DNA of 64,000 nucleotides, taken from NCBI GenBank assembly GCA_018398805.1, contig JAGFBZ010000178.1, forward strand, positions 868,001-932,000. Reading direction: 5' to 3'. Positions 44,216 to 55,490 of the stretch are shown here, piece by piece (the first letter of the stretch is position 1; every line of letters starts with the position of its first letter). A model generated the notes under the pieces. That model made no database searches, had not been told where the DNA came from, and saw nothing but the letters and a program-made list of their open reading frames with translations. The position numbers were made by a program, and so were the translations under genes. This DNA comes from Hirundichthys speculiger (lineage: Eukaryota; Chordata; Actinopteri; Beloniformes; Exocoetidae).

Positions 44216-47200
44216 GGACTCATCACAGAGATTTGGGTTTACATATGTTGTGTGGAGTTTTTTGCTAGAATATGATTTATGGTTTTTTTTAATCCTAAAG
44301 TGAGTCTGAATTCAGAGTTGGGCTGTAGAAAGTGAAGTTTTTTTTTTTCCTTTTTGTTATTCAGCTCCCAGTACTGTGAGTTTTTCCCCTTCAGAGTGGT
44401 CATCCTTACATCATCACAATGTGTACTATTTTAGCTTTAAACCAACAATAGGTTGAAAAATAAGGTAGTTAGATTTTTTTAAAATTCCATTCTTGTCTTT
44501 TTGCAGTGTATTCATTTAGATGCTTCACTGGAATTGTGGGTTTTTTTCTAATGGAAATGGTCTATATAGAATGAAAACATAACCTTTTCCCCTTTTTTCT
44601 TTTAGCATGCTGTGTTTGTACAGTATCTTATATCACGCTTTGTCTGATTATATTGGTTTGAATTATCTCTGCATCATCCGGTCCTGGTACCACGGACCCT
44701 CGTCACCCACTCTTAATCAGTCTTAAAGTTTTGTGTTATCCAGTTTTTCATAGCAAGTGCTGTGAAAAACTGGATAACAGAATGCTCAAGTGTCTTTCTC
44801 ATCGTCTCTTACAAAATCAGAATAAGTTTCAAGATTTCGTTTGTTTTTATTTTACATTTTCAGTGCTTATGTTGTAGAAGAAAAAGCTGAACAACTTAAA
44901 CTTAAAATGCTTGAAAACAAATTGTCCAAACATGATGGTTCCACCCCGTGATTGGTTGGAGAAGCAGACCCTGTGACCCTGAATCAGAAGAAGCAGGTAT
45001 AGAAAGCGTATGGATGGACTGGTTGGAGCAGTTCATGAGTGCACAGACCTGCAGGTCATGCACGACTGCCTCACAGCTCCGACTGACATCGCTCATCAGC
45101 AGAAAGAAAAGTCACAGAAAAAGGTCAAAACACATCAGAATAGAGAAACGGATGAACTCGACTACGTGTTTTCTACATCTCCGTGTGACCTCCAGACTTT
45201 CTCCTGAAATACTGGGATGTTGCAAACACAGCGGTGTGATGAATGCACCTACGGCGTGACTCAACCTGCTCAATATAACAACCACAGTGTGATTTACAGT
45301 TACAGTATAAATGATGATATTGTGACAGTGATCAGTTCGATGGGAAACTGTTGTTTTCAGTATTCTGCTGCAATGACTCTGAAAATCTATCACTGCTAAG
45401 GACAAAACTACAGCTTTTACGCTGAAAATATGCTCAGTAAAGCATTTTCTTTTAACTTGTTCATCTGATATAAGTCATAGATCTTGCTGTGCCCCAGTGG
45501 ATGTATCCTTACCTCAAAATCTAAATGGAGCTGTGTTTACCCTCATGCTTTTTTTGGTTCTATATCTCTCCTTCCCCACATCCCTCCCACTTATCTACCA
45601 ACCCATTTGTCCTTTCCATCGTCCCGCCTTTCATTCCTAAGGCTCAGCGATTGTTCTTGTTATCAGCGAAGAGCACCCAGGGGTTTCGTGTCAGTGTGTT
45701 TGACGATGAGACGGTGAAAAATGAGGACGGCGGCGGCAATTCATCAGCGCTTGAAAGTGTTCTGGCAGAGATAGGGGAGGCAGCACGAGTTGTGACGTTG
45801 AGGGTTTTTCTGCGTGAGGCCAGGTATGATGGAACGAATTGCTGTTTCTCTTCCACTGCATCGGTCGGATGGGAGGGAGGATGAATGCTGAGAGGAAGAG
45901 AAAGAGGAAGAGGAGGGTCTCCTCCTGCAGCTGCAGATCTCCACGTCGAGCTTCTCTCTTTCAAACTCTCCTAACATTATTCCTACGTCCCCGCTTCTCT
46001 TCCTGTTGCTTTATACCAGGGTTTTCTCTACAAATGCATAATCTGCACCTGTTTTATTTTTTATTTTTTTGTCTTTTCTATAAAATTTATATCTCAGTTG
46101 GCATGGAAACAGATGTTAGAACATCAAAAGAAACTGGGAATGAAAAGGTTGAAGAACTCTTTCAAAGTTTAGTGATGGCAAGACGACTCTCACTCCTTTT
46201 GCTTTTAGCCCTTTCTTCATTTATTTCCTGACCTACCATCCCTGCTTCCAACCCTCTAAATCAGCACGCAAGCACTCACAAACCCCTCGCCACCCTTACA
46301 CTCACAGGCTCTTTTTCAATTTATCTCCTTAGCCATCATCTCCTCTCCCAGTGCCCCACTTCACTTCCCAGTGCACGAACACACACATGCAGACTGACGA
46401 TACACCCACATGCTGTTAGTGTACGAGTCAGCCCATCTGCATGCTTGTGGATGCCTCGGGCTAACTGTGCAACTCTCTCCACCGGGAGGCATACAGTCAG
46501 GAAAACACATCAAAGCAGCCTGAGTAAAGTAAAAAAATATATATAAAAAGAATTTAAAAAATGATACCAAAAATGCCAGGGAGTCATGTAATTAAAAAAT
46601 ACTGGCTGAAAGCTGCACTTCACTCCTTCTAAATCACCAATCTGTTAATATTTCAACAGCGAGCCGAATGTGCTTGCTGTTGAGATTCCTTCTGGCTGCC
46701 TGGTAAAAAGCATGCTTAAACAGAAAAGATCAGAGAGAGATGAATACATATCAAGATCTAATACATGTGGATGAGGCTGAGAAGGTAAAGCTTAATGCAG
46801 GCTAATAAAAAGAGAAAAACAACAGAAGAGGAAACAAGGGAAGGATTGAGGAAATGCCTGCGGGGATTATTAAACAGAGAAAATGGCATCATCGTAATTC
46901 CAGTTTCGATTTCAACATCAAATTGAACAGGGAGCATTTTCTGTTTGTTTTAACACTGCACAAACAAAGAGATAGAGGTGGGGAGGCTGGGGAAAACAGA
47001 AAAAAATTGTGTAAGGAACAGCCAGGCAAACAGATATGATACATTTTAACTACTTTTGCAGTAAAACGGGTTGTATTAAAATATAGCATATCTGTAAAAA
47101 GCCGGCCTGTTTAACTGCAGTTTTAAAGAGCCCTAACGCAGCATATAAAACAGGCTGTCCCAGTATCAGACCAAGTTTTTATAATCGTAGCATATCAGCA

Positions 47201-47886
47201 TGATGTCTAAACCCCTGTTTTCCAGGCTTGAATCTCATAATCAGAGTTCTTTGTAGTCATGCCGCCTCGCTCCCAGATCTTAAATAACTTTATGAGCAAA
47301 TAATTAGTGAAGTGATAAACAGAGACCAAACAGTCAAAACAATAGCCTCCCACAGTATAAGAAAGTCTGTCTGCGCATTTCAAAATCTCTCCTACCAAAA
47401 ACCAAACGTGAACTTTAAGGCCAACATTTGGGGACGTTGATAAACGGGTATATGACGCTCTTGTCCCTGTGCATCTAACAACCTGGCCTTACAAAGCCAA
47501 GTTTAGAAATGTCACTGGAAGTAGATTACCACATCAAGTGAAAAGAAAATAACTTCCTAACAACTAATAACAAAATGTTTTTACTGACACACTGAGACTC
47601 GTACATTTATCTTGTCATGTCAAATGAGGTGCACCGATCTTTTAAACAGATACAAGGAACAAATATTTTGGCGAAGCACAACCATCGACTCTATATAGTT
47701 GAACAACTATCTGGTCACATGATCTACAGGTTTGTACAGGTTTGAAGCCCATTTTTCCTCTAACTGTGCTGCATCATGTTGCAGAGAGGCAGGACCGGCA
47801 GCACCAAGACAGCGGCTGGAACAAACAGTTAGCTGTTTTTAGCTTGGGTGGCTAAGCTTCTGCTGACCCAGGATTATCATTAATAT
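44216..47886. other. Long stretch with a strong palindrome and a SINE tail
   Basis: A 46-nt near-perfect palindrome lies at 44734-44779. A SINE 3' tail (GACCCTGTGACCCTGAATCA ... GGTATAGAAAG, GATGG) lies at 44965-45020. The frames at 45525-45964 on both strands (102-119 residues) overlap each other and resemble nothing known. Pyrimidine-rich stretches at 45560-45640 and 45900-45990. No gene can be supported. Confidence 0.4.
44734..44779. repeat. Near-perfect 46-nt palindrome
   Basis: The arms 44734-44755 and 44758-44779 pair in 21 of 22 positions around a 2-nt centre (AG). Each arm begins TGTTATCCAGTTTTTCA. It may be a solitary MITE or a rearranged site; no element ends or target duplications are clear. 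Confidence 0.85.
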
Positions 47887-47888
47887 TA

Positions 47889-48492
47889 CCGTATTGGCCT
47901 GAATATAGGACGGCTCTGAGTAATAGATGACCCCTATTTTTCAAATATCATTTTGGGAAAATTAAAATATGATAAAGGCAATAAGGCAATAAGGTTATTC
48001 ATAAAACATTTTTTTTGTACAATTACTATAGAAAAAACTCCCACAGAGATAACATTCTTCTCTATTGTTAAACATTTTAATGATTTCATATTTTTTTAGC
48101 AAGTATGGTACCATACTTGTGTCAGATTTCCATGTTATTTAAGATCAAGGTATGGTACTATTTAATAAACTGCGTTCTCTTCAAATCTGAGAATATGACT
48201 CTGAATAAGCTACAACCATGTAGTTCAATAACTGCATAGCTATTGAAGTCGAGTTTTATTCAAGAACAACATAAATAAATCAATCTGTAAAAAACTAATT
48301 CTGGACTCCAACAAAACTTTCAAAGCCCTTTGCTCGAGTTGGCTCTCAATGGTTACCTAGGTGAGGGCTCCATCTAGTGCTGCAGATGTGTAATGACAAT
48401 AGAAAAGTCTAGTCCTCAATTATAAGACGACCCCCATTTTTGAGAATATGATTTCTAGAATGAAATATTGTCCTAAATTTGGGCCAATACAG
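47889..48492. mobile_element. pogo/mariner-like MITE, 604 bp
   Basis: The left end CCGTATTGGCCTGAATATAG and the right end (reverse complement) CTGTATTGGCCCAAATTTAG are inverted repeats. Just inside, GATGACCCCTATTTTTCAA mirrors GACGACCCCCATTTTTGAG in direct orientation, as in a known fish/vertebrate element group with GACGACCCC subterminal repeats. TA precedes the left end; the right flank is TT, so the TA duplication is only partly preserved. No coding capacity. Confidence 0.6.
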
Positions 48493-48890
48493 TTTTTTTT
48501 TTTTTCACCCCATTTTGTACAAACATCCTCATTTACAGTGTCACTACTGGCATGAAGAAAGTGCTGCTGGGCCAAGGCTCAGCAAGTCTTGAAGTCCCAA
48601 GGCAGAGCTCCGTGGCTAAACTCTGCGTGACGTGAGCCTCAAGAACCAAAAGCCGAGGCCTGCCATGGGCTTCACCCATTGGTTTCACTGTAGAGAGACC
48701 AGCCAGGACCCTGCACAATTCTGTTTGGAAGAGCCCTGAAAGGATCTTCCATGATGGGTTTGGCTTTTTCAGCCAAGCCGGGCTGCCGGTTCAATGCGTG
48801 GAGCTGTTGCCTGGATTGGCTGGAGGAAGTCTCAGCCAACAGCAGATTTATGCTGGAATAGCAAGGTAAATCACCCTTGTAGTCGGACAT
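48493..48890. other. Unidentified block, perhaps a repeat
   Basis: GC-richer than its surroundings. The minus frames 48890-48672 (72 residues) and 48718-48533 (61 residues) overlap and could be one broken frame. The first contains MSDYKGDLPCYSSINLLLAE. I do not recognise either. It follows directly after the 47889-48492 element and a T run. Confidence 0.25.
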
Positions 48891-49279
48891 CTGGTCTCAA
48901 ACATTGTATTGATGGTGCTATGAGATGACTGTTATGGTTAGCACAGCTAAGCTAAGTTTCATTCTCAGATCCTTCCAGAACGACCACAGCCAGTCACAGT
49001 GGTCTGTTAGTACAATCCACACAAGCAGAAGAAAGCACCTTCCCTTTAAAATATGACCATGATCGGCTCAGAAATGAATACAATGCTAAGCGCTAAGTAG
49101 CTAAAATGATGACAGCAATGCATAGCTGTCAATCAAACAAGTCAAATGACGTACAGCAATCTGATTAGTCAGGTGCCACCTATAGTTGTCATGGATGTAA
49201 AATCTAGCTAAAGAAACCAAAACTGATTTTTGAACCAACCTGTAAATATGTTTAATTCTCCTGCAAAGTTAGCCGTCTT
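48891..49279. other. Stretch without recognised genes
   Basis: Nothing recognised. Confidence 0.5.
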
Positions 49280-49619
49280 ACATGAAAGACAAGTTTATTT
49301 GTAGAGCACAATTCGTACACAAGGCTATTAAATGTGCTTTACAGGTGCATAAAATCCCAAGAAGGCAAATAGAATCATTCCATAAATCATAAGAGCATAA
49401 AAATTAATCATTAATGAATTCAATTAAAAATAAATAAAAAATGAAGGATAAAATCCTTCCAGTCATCATCTTCACATCTAAACAGAACTGTTTTCAGCCT
49501 GGATCTGAACATTCTGACCATCTGACCACTTCCTGAGGTTCTCAGAGTCCAGGTTGGTTCATATGGATCTAACATGTCAGAGATGTACTTTGGAGCCAGA
49601 CAATGAAGAGACTTTATTA
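49280..49619 (-). mobile_element. L2/CR1-type LINE 3' end
   Basis: The minus frame gives SLHCLAPKYISDMLDPYEPT and RTSGSG, then after a gap FRSRLKTVLF near 49480, the C-terminal blocks of L2-type LINE proteins. Further left is a 3' untranslated region with TTTATTTGTAGAGCACA (49297). The 5' side is cut at 49619/49620 by the LTR of the gypsy element. Confidence 0.65.
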
Positions 49620-49768
49620 TGTTGCCGCACTCACTGTAATTGTAAAGCAGAAGCAAGACACACGAAGCGTAATCTCTACACAGCACTTTATTCTTCTTCT
49701 CTCTTCCTTACATGTCTCTCAATCACATCTACTCTCACCACCTGCTGGTGAACCTAATGAAGACAACA
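49620..49768 (-). repeat. 3' LTR of the gypsy element, 149 bp
   Basis: Read on the minus strand it starts TGTTGTCTTCATTAGG and ends GTGCGGCAACA, with AATAAAG about 60 bases before its end (near 49690). Unusually short but within the range of gypsy LTRs. The second LTR is not in the window. Confidence 0.7.
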
Positions 49769-50127
49769 TTGCCCTTTTTCGTAAACAAAAACTTAATTGG
49801 TGTAAGTGAAAAATGCAACGATCAATGTATACCAAACAACATTGAAATAACTTAACTTCTTGTAATAGTTTTGATGTCATGGTAAATGCATGTAGAAATC
49901 AGCATGTGAAACAAATACAAAAGATAGTAAATGTCCTTAACAGAATTTTTATAAGTCCAATTGTGACCAAAATAGTAGAGCAGATAGGCTTCACATTTCC
50001 TGAACACATCCAATCATCAACATGTCATAGCAGTGAACAAACAGCAATCTATATAATTTTCTGAACCATTAGCTGACATTACTAAACATGTAGAACTTTA
50101 CATTCAGAATGTGTTCATTATAAATAT

Positions 50128-51140
50128 CTAGGTGGTGTAATCATGTAACCATCTTGGAGGACGTCTAGCACGAGCAGGGTTAGTGTTAGTGCAGGTGGTA
50201 TCAGTATAGGGAATGTCAGGTACAGTCATCAGGGGATCAGTGCAGTTATATGCAGCGGAGGATGCATCAGCAGCTGAAGTAGGGGTGTGGCATCTGGCTA
50301 AACGGGATGCATGCCATCTTTTGCCATCAGCCAATAGATAAGTACTTGGACCTATCTTTTTCTTAACCGTCACTGGCTGAGAGTAGCGTGAATGTGCTTT
50401 TGGCACATAATTAGGACTCTTTCCCCTTCCTTAAAAAAGAGGAATGCGTGCACCACGACTGGCATCTGTATAGGACTTCAGTTTTGCTTGTTTGGTGGAA
50501 ACTTGCTGATGGAGTGAACCTTTATCCAAGTCAGAAGGGGGAGGGGGCAGGACATGGAGACACGTGCGCATCTTTCTTCTATGTAACAATTCAAATGGGG
50601 AAATGCCAGTTGTCGCATGAGGAGTGGCACAGTAGATCATGAGGAAGCCTGTAACTGCATTTTTCCAAGGTTGATTCTGGAGCACAGCAGACTGTATGGC
50701 AGATCTTAGGATGCGGTGAAAACATTCAACCGCTCCATTTGCAGTAGGATGGTTCACCGCTGTACGAATGTGTTTTATGTTCCTGCTTTTAAGAAAAACA
50801 GCGAACTCATGAGACAGAAACTGAAGTCCATTGTCTGTTACAGTCGAGCAGGGATTTCCAATTCTGCTAAACACTTAAGTTGAAAATGCAGTGATGTTTT
50901 TAACGGTAGCAGAAGCCGTAAAGGCAACCTCAGGCCATTTACTATGATAGTCCGTTAGAGTAAGGGCAAAACAGCAGTCTGGGGCAGCAGTTTTAAATGG
51001 ACCAACAACATCAAGGCCCAGTTTGTCCCAGGGCTCTGATGGAAACTGTACTGTAGTGGTGCAGCAGAGGGAGAAGCAGTTTTATCTGAGGACTGGCACA
51101 GATAACAGTCTTTGATCTGTGTGGTCACCAGTTCATCCAC
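50128..51140 (-). pseudogene. Gypsy integrase region
   Basis: Near 51140-51090: IKDCYLCQSSDKTA, the second half of the zinc-binding HHCC motif. Core domain: LGLDVVGPF and LTDYHSKWP (51020-50930; first catalytic Asp), TVTDNGLQF (near 50840; second Asp), ANGAVECFHR (near 50740; Glu). So the D,D,E residues are present. One stop (near 50875) lies between the first and second Asp, and another near 50430 before the C-terminal part (50406-50128), which ends PPRWLHDYTT. It would insert the cDNA copy into the chromosome. Confidence 0.8.
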
Positions 51141-51294
51141 ACCTGGCCACCAGTAGACCTCGGAGGAGCTGTTTGGTTCTCACAATGCCTTGATGTCCTT
51201 CATGAGCCAAAGCAACCAGGGCATGACGGAGTGAGACTGGTGTGACAAGTCGAAAGCCTCGGAAAACATAATCACCTTGCACAGTCAGTTCATT

Positions 51295-51902
51295 TCAAAG
51301 TTTGTGATATTTCTGGAGAACGGGGCTCAGGAAAACAGAAAAAGGGGGCCAGCCATTAGCAATCTGTGTGCGCAAGGCATGGAGTTCAGAGCAGGAAGCA
51401 GACGCAGCAGCAAAATCATCAGGAGAAACAGCTGAAAGTTGGCTGGCTGACAGCATTGCCACAAACTCAGGTTTCACATCCACAGTGTCAGGTGAAGAAG
51501 GTAATGGTATACGGGAAAGACAGTCAGCAGTGTTGTTCTGTGAGCCTGGCAAATAAGCAACATCATAGGTGAAACACAGCAGCTGTGCAGCCCAGCATGA
51601 AATACGCATACCAGCACGGTCGGAGCCTTTGGAAGTCAGGAGGGTTGTTGGAGCTTGGTGATCTGTGTGGAGAGTAAATCTGCAGCTCCACAGATACGTC
51701 CTCCATTTATCCACAGCCCACACACAGCCAAGAGCTTCTTTCTCAACTGTTGACTATTTGCGTTCAGCAGGGGGAGTTCTGGACGCAAACGCAACAATGT
51801 GGTCTGTGCCATCTGATTGTGTTTGGGACAGCACTGCACCAAGTCCATAATCAGAAGCATCAGTGGATACAATAGTAGGGAGGTCAGGGTCAAAAAGTCC
51901 AA
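51295..51902 (-). pseudogene. Gypsy RNase H region
   Basis: The frame 51723-51295 reads FTLHTDHQAPTTLL, then YDVAYLPGSQNNTADCLSRIP, the typical end of gypsy RNase H domains. The upstream part is in another frame near 51902-51720. Responsible for removing the RNA strand during cDNA synthesis. Confidence 0.8.
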
Positions 51903-51963
51903 GAGCAGGACTCTTAACTAGCAGTTGTTTTACTCTCTCAAAGCTACGCTGTGCTTCTTCAGA

Positions 51964-53041
51964 TCAGTTGAACTCAGTATCTTGGCGTATGCAAGCACGT
52001 AATGGCTCCACAGCAGTAGCAAAATTAGGTATAAACTTGGTATACCAGGAGAGCAGTCCCAGAAATGATCGGAGTTCACTTGCGTCTAAAGGTGCAGGAG
52101 CATGAAGAACAGCAGAAATGTGATCCTCATCTGGCTGAATTCCATCTGCTGTCACTGTGTGTCCAAGGAATCGCAGACTTGATCTATTAAAATGGCACTT
52201 TGATGGGTTTAGGAGCAGTCCGTTATCATTTAACCATTGCAACACAGCAACTGGAAATAAGCTCTCTCCAAGTCTATAGTAGAAAACACTGTAGCTCCCT
52301 TTAACAGACTGAGCATTTCATCAATGTGTGGGAGAGGAGAGGAAAACTGTCAATTATCACAGTTTTGTTGGGCTCACAAAGATCCACACACATGCAAATT
52401 TTACCTGATTTCTTTTGCACAACGACAATTGGAGAGACCAATGGTGAAGCATCAATTTTCTCAATCACACCGGCTTGGAGAAGATTCTGAATTTCAGTAC
52501 TCACAGCACTTCTAACTGACAGGGGCAAACAACGTAGTTTTTGACGCACTGGTGGAACAGACTCTGACACTTTTACTTTATGCACAAACCCTTTTGCACA
52601 CCCAAAAGAAGTAGCAGATGCAGGTGTCACAGTAGACAACAGTGGGGCAGTGGACATGACAGGAGCACAATCCATAGCAGCAGCAGAGGACCCTTGAAAG
52701 CAGAGATGCAAGCCATTGATGCGGTCCATTCCAAGCAGAGCGGTGCCAGATTCCACAATGAAGAAGGATGTTTTAAACTCCTTATCATTCTTAAGCACTT
52801 TTGCAGGTAAGCAGCCTATGACAGGAATAGGAGCACGGGAGTAAGTCACTAATTTCACCTTCGGAGGCTGCAGCTGTACTCCTCTGAAGTGTTTCTCATA
52901 GAAAGACTTGGGCAGAATTGAGACAGAAGAGCCTGAGTGAACGGTCAGCTCAACAGGCTCTAGAGCACATGTAGTTTCAATTTGTACAGTGCAGAGGATT
53001 TTATCAGGTGTTGTGTGTCCATTTAAAATAGGGTCTCTCAA
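51964..53041 (-). pseudogene. Gypsy protease and reverse transcriptase region, with RT core deleted
   Basis: Frame 53041-52301: the protease motif reads LTVHSGSSVSILP, so the catalytic Asp of D(T/S)GS is His. The RT start IEKIDASPLVSPIVVVQKKSGKICMC is intact. Near 52290, FSTIDLERAYFQL holds the first RT catalytic Asp. The sequence then jumps at about 52255 into NGLLLNPSKCHFN (frame 52245-51964, FLGHTVTADGIQPDED). The stretch with the YLDD box is missing, an internal deletion of a few hundred bases. The enzyme cannot be active. Confidence 0.8.
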
Positions 53042-53146
53042 CGGTGGCGTTCTGAACCTTTAGGGGGGCACTGGAAACGTCAGGGCTGAGAGGGGGGCGC
53101 TCGGGCACAAATGAGGGGCGCCACGCCTTGAGAACTCTATTTTAAA
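53022..53146. repeat. Short inverted-repeat block, MITE-like
   Basis: TTTAAAATAGGGTCTCTCAA at the left is mirrored by TTTAAAATAGAGTTCTCAAG (reverse complement of the right end). The inside is rich in GGGGGGC. Possibly a small element of the TTCTCAA-ended hAT type, or one with a TTAA target. It marks the point where the gypsy sequence stops. Confidence 0.45.
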
Positions 53147-53508
53147 CTTCCATGGTTTCTCAAGGTTTTCAAATCTACTTAAGTTTCAATAAAATGTTGT
53201 GCTCAGATTTCCTTTCCAAAAATAAAGCTGCTGTCTGAGACCAAAACCCCGAGTCTGCTGCTTCCATGACCCGTAAAATCTCCTTTTCTCGCTACGTCAC
53301 AACCAGAGGAGCCGAGTGGGATCAGTCGCCATAGTAACGAACATAAACACACAGCAGCAGAGTAACTCCTTTCCAGCACATTCATTCAACAACAAATGAA
53401 AACATACACAATCAAGACTATGTAATCACATTTAACAGTACAATCAAAAATATAGCTGGCGCTCTATCAGTGGCTCCATTCAGTATCTGCCAATCATCTA
53501 TGATCATA
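53147..53508. other. Stretch without recognised genes
   Basis: Nothing recognised; short frames only. Confidence 0.5.
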
Positions 53509-53510
53509 TA

Positions 53511-53644
53511 CAGTCATGGAAAAAATTATTAGATCACCCTTGTTTTCTTCAGTTTCTTGTTCATTTTAATGCCTGGTACAACTAAATTAAAATGAACAAG
53601 AAAGTGAAGAAAAAATGGTGGTCTAATAATTTTTTCCATGACTG
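53511..53644. mobile_element. Palindromic MITE with TA target site
   Basis: 134 bp. The arms 53511-53570 and 53586-53644 are almost perfect inverted repeats beginning CAGTCATGGAAAAAATTATT, with a 15-nt loop. TA stands on both sides (53509-53510, 53645-53646). This fits a Tc1/mariner-type MITE common in fish. If transcribed it would form a miRNA-precursor-like hairpin. Confidence 0.85.
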
Positions 53645-53646
53645 TA

Positions 53647-54020
53647 TAGTCAGGACTCGTGCAGCAGCCTTCTGGATGTACTGCAGCTGTCTTACAGCTG
53701 GTTTAGAGAGCCCAGTGAACTGTTGCAGTAGTCTAACTTGTTAATCTTGTTCTTGAGATGGTAATACGCTGACTTTGTAACTGTTTGAACGTCTTTGAAA
53801 TTCAGCTCAGAATCCATGATGACACCCAGATAGATTTCTGGCCTGGTCTGAGGTTTTTAACTGATGTGCCTGGAGCTGCATGTTGATTTTTAGAGATTCC
53901 TCCTTTGGCCAAAAAATGACTACCTCAGTTTTTTTTCCCCCTGTTTAACTGGAGACAATTCTGGCACGGTAAGAAATACTGACTTGAAAAGACTTTGTAG
54001 GCTCCTAGCGGTACCAGATA
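53647..54020 (-). mobile_element. L2/CR1-type LINE fragment
   Basis: Minus strand with changing frames: PELSPVKQGEKK, ELNFKDVQTVTKSAYYHLK (near 53800), GLSKPAVRQLQ and QKAAAR (near 53690-53650). These blocks follow the RT domain in L2-type LINEs. Strongly decayed. The MITE at 53511 stands directly at its edge and may have inserted in it. Confidence 0.6.
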
Positions 54021-55239
54021 AGACCAGAGTCAGGAAAAATGACTTTGATTTGCCACAGAGACTTGAGATCACATGAACAGGGTGAAGTTTTGTTCTGGAA
54101 AGTGATTCATGATGGTGGAACTTCAAAAGTAAGGGTTTATTTTTTTGACTCCTGGCTCAGTGAGTTTTTGTGACAGGGAAGTCACTGTTACTGCCCTGCA
54201 CTGTTACAATCTGTGGAGTCTTAGCTTTAGATCAATGACAGACTAGCACGTAGCAGCTGGTTACTAGTTCTGGTTCTCTGGGGTACACTGCTGATCTCAT
54301 CTCATCTTTCACTCAGCTGCTTGGTGCTTTGTTCTCTTTAAGCTGAATTAAAACTAATCTTGTTCCCATTTGCCTGCTGTACTGCATGTGCATATTGTAA
54401 TATGCTTGATATGATCAAACATCGCTGGAATGATTTCTGTCATCTCCGCTGGGTACCAGGGTGTTCATAACCACTTAACTGATGTCAAACTTGAAGCAAG
54501 ACTACGCATATATAAACATATTTTTTTCCTAAAATACTTGAAATGCCAAAATTTAACTAGAAAAGAAATGTCAAATTCAGAAGACTCAAGGGTTTTGTTG
54601 CTACTCTTAAGTTACTTAATACAATTCAATATGTGCCAACAAATGAATAAATATCAATTTTTAAACCTTTGATTAAACTACGGCAGGGCAATCTGTACAA
54701 CACCAGGGCTCTCACTGATTATAGGTTAAGAGTATTTTAACATCTTAAAAATCTAATATTTGCACAGAAAAATAAGTATGATAAGGAGAACAGGCAGAAG
54801 GGTTAGAAAGCTTGTAAACAACTGTATACAAATATGGAAAAAGACAAAAAGGAGGACGTGTCTGATTGTGGCTGCCTACGTGACGTCAATGACTGCTTGA
54901 GATGTTAAAGTATCAGCAAGAAGATGAGAAATGATAGGAAATAGAAGCTAATCTCGAATGCATTTGAAGGAGGAGCGCTAAGTGACCTGAATAAAGACGT
55001 GGAACAAACTGATGAAGTGAACCAGCTCCACACCAGTTCAGTCAGTACCAGGAGCTACAGGAGCTTGAAGTAAATCTGCTCAGACAACGGCTTTCCACGC
55101 AGGAGTGTTTGGATTTGTAAATCTGAAGAGCACATCGTTGGCCCAGAAAAACAACAGAGAAGCTTCACTAACACACATTATAATGATCTTTCTAGATTAG
55201 ACTATATTATATTAGAACTCTGAGGTGCTTGGAAAAAGA
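54021..55239. other. Stretch without recognised genes
   Basis: No repeat or gene family is recognisable; frames of 80 residues or fewer. Confidence 0.45.
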
Positions 55240-55490
55240 ATCCATACATTTATTTTCTGTCCAACTTTCTTCATGTTAAGGGTCATAAGAGTGGATGCAA
55301 CCCATCCCAGATGTCACCAAGCGATGAGACCTGTGCCAAGTGTCATCAGCACCACTCATACTCCTCCCAACAGTTTTTGATCACCAGTAAGCCTAACATG
55401 CATGTTTTTGGACTGTAAGAGGAAGATGGAGGAGCTTTAGAAAGAATGGCCCCAGCTTAGACTTGAACCACAACAAATTACTGCCCATGG
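55240..55490 (-). repeat. SINE of the same family as the 34120 head, minus strand
   Basis: Reads as the reverse complement of that family: CCCATCCCAGATGTCACC (near 55308), AAGCCTAACATGCATGTTTT (near 55389), TTGGACTGTAAGAGGAAGAT, then GACTTGAACCACAAC (near 55461), a degraded B box. The end nearest 55240 should be its 3' tail, but no clear GGAT repeat remains. Confidence 0.6.

Larger units (their letters stand above)
49620..53021 (-). mobile_element. Ty3/gypsy LTR retrotransposon, 5'-truncated
   Basis: The minus strand carries, in the gypsy order, protease, reverse transcriptase, RNase H, integrase and the 3' LTR. The LTR is at 49768-49620 (149 bp; TGTTG...CAACA), preceded by a purine tract (AAAAAGGGCAA). 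Everything upstream of the protease (gag, 5' LTR) is missing beyond about 53021, where a small inverted-repeat block begins. The element inserted in the LINE at 49280-49619. Confidence 0.85.

Noticed and set aside
45525..45964. Overlapping plus (119) and minus (106) residue frames as a possible exon.
   Set aside because: Both strands are open across the same GC-rich region, neither has a family signature, and I see no convincing splice sites.
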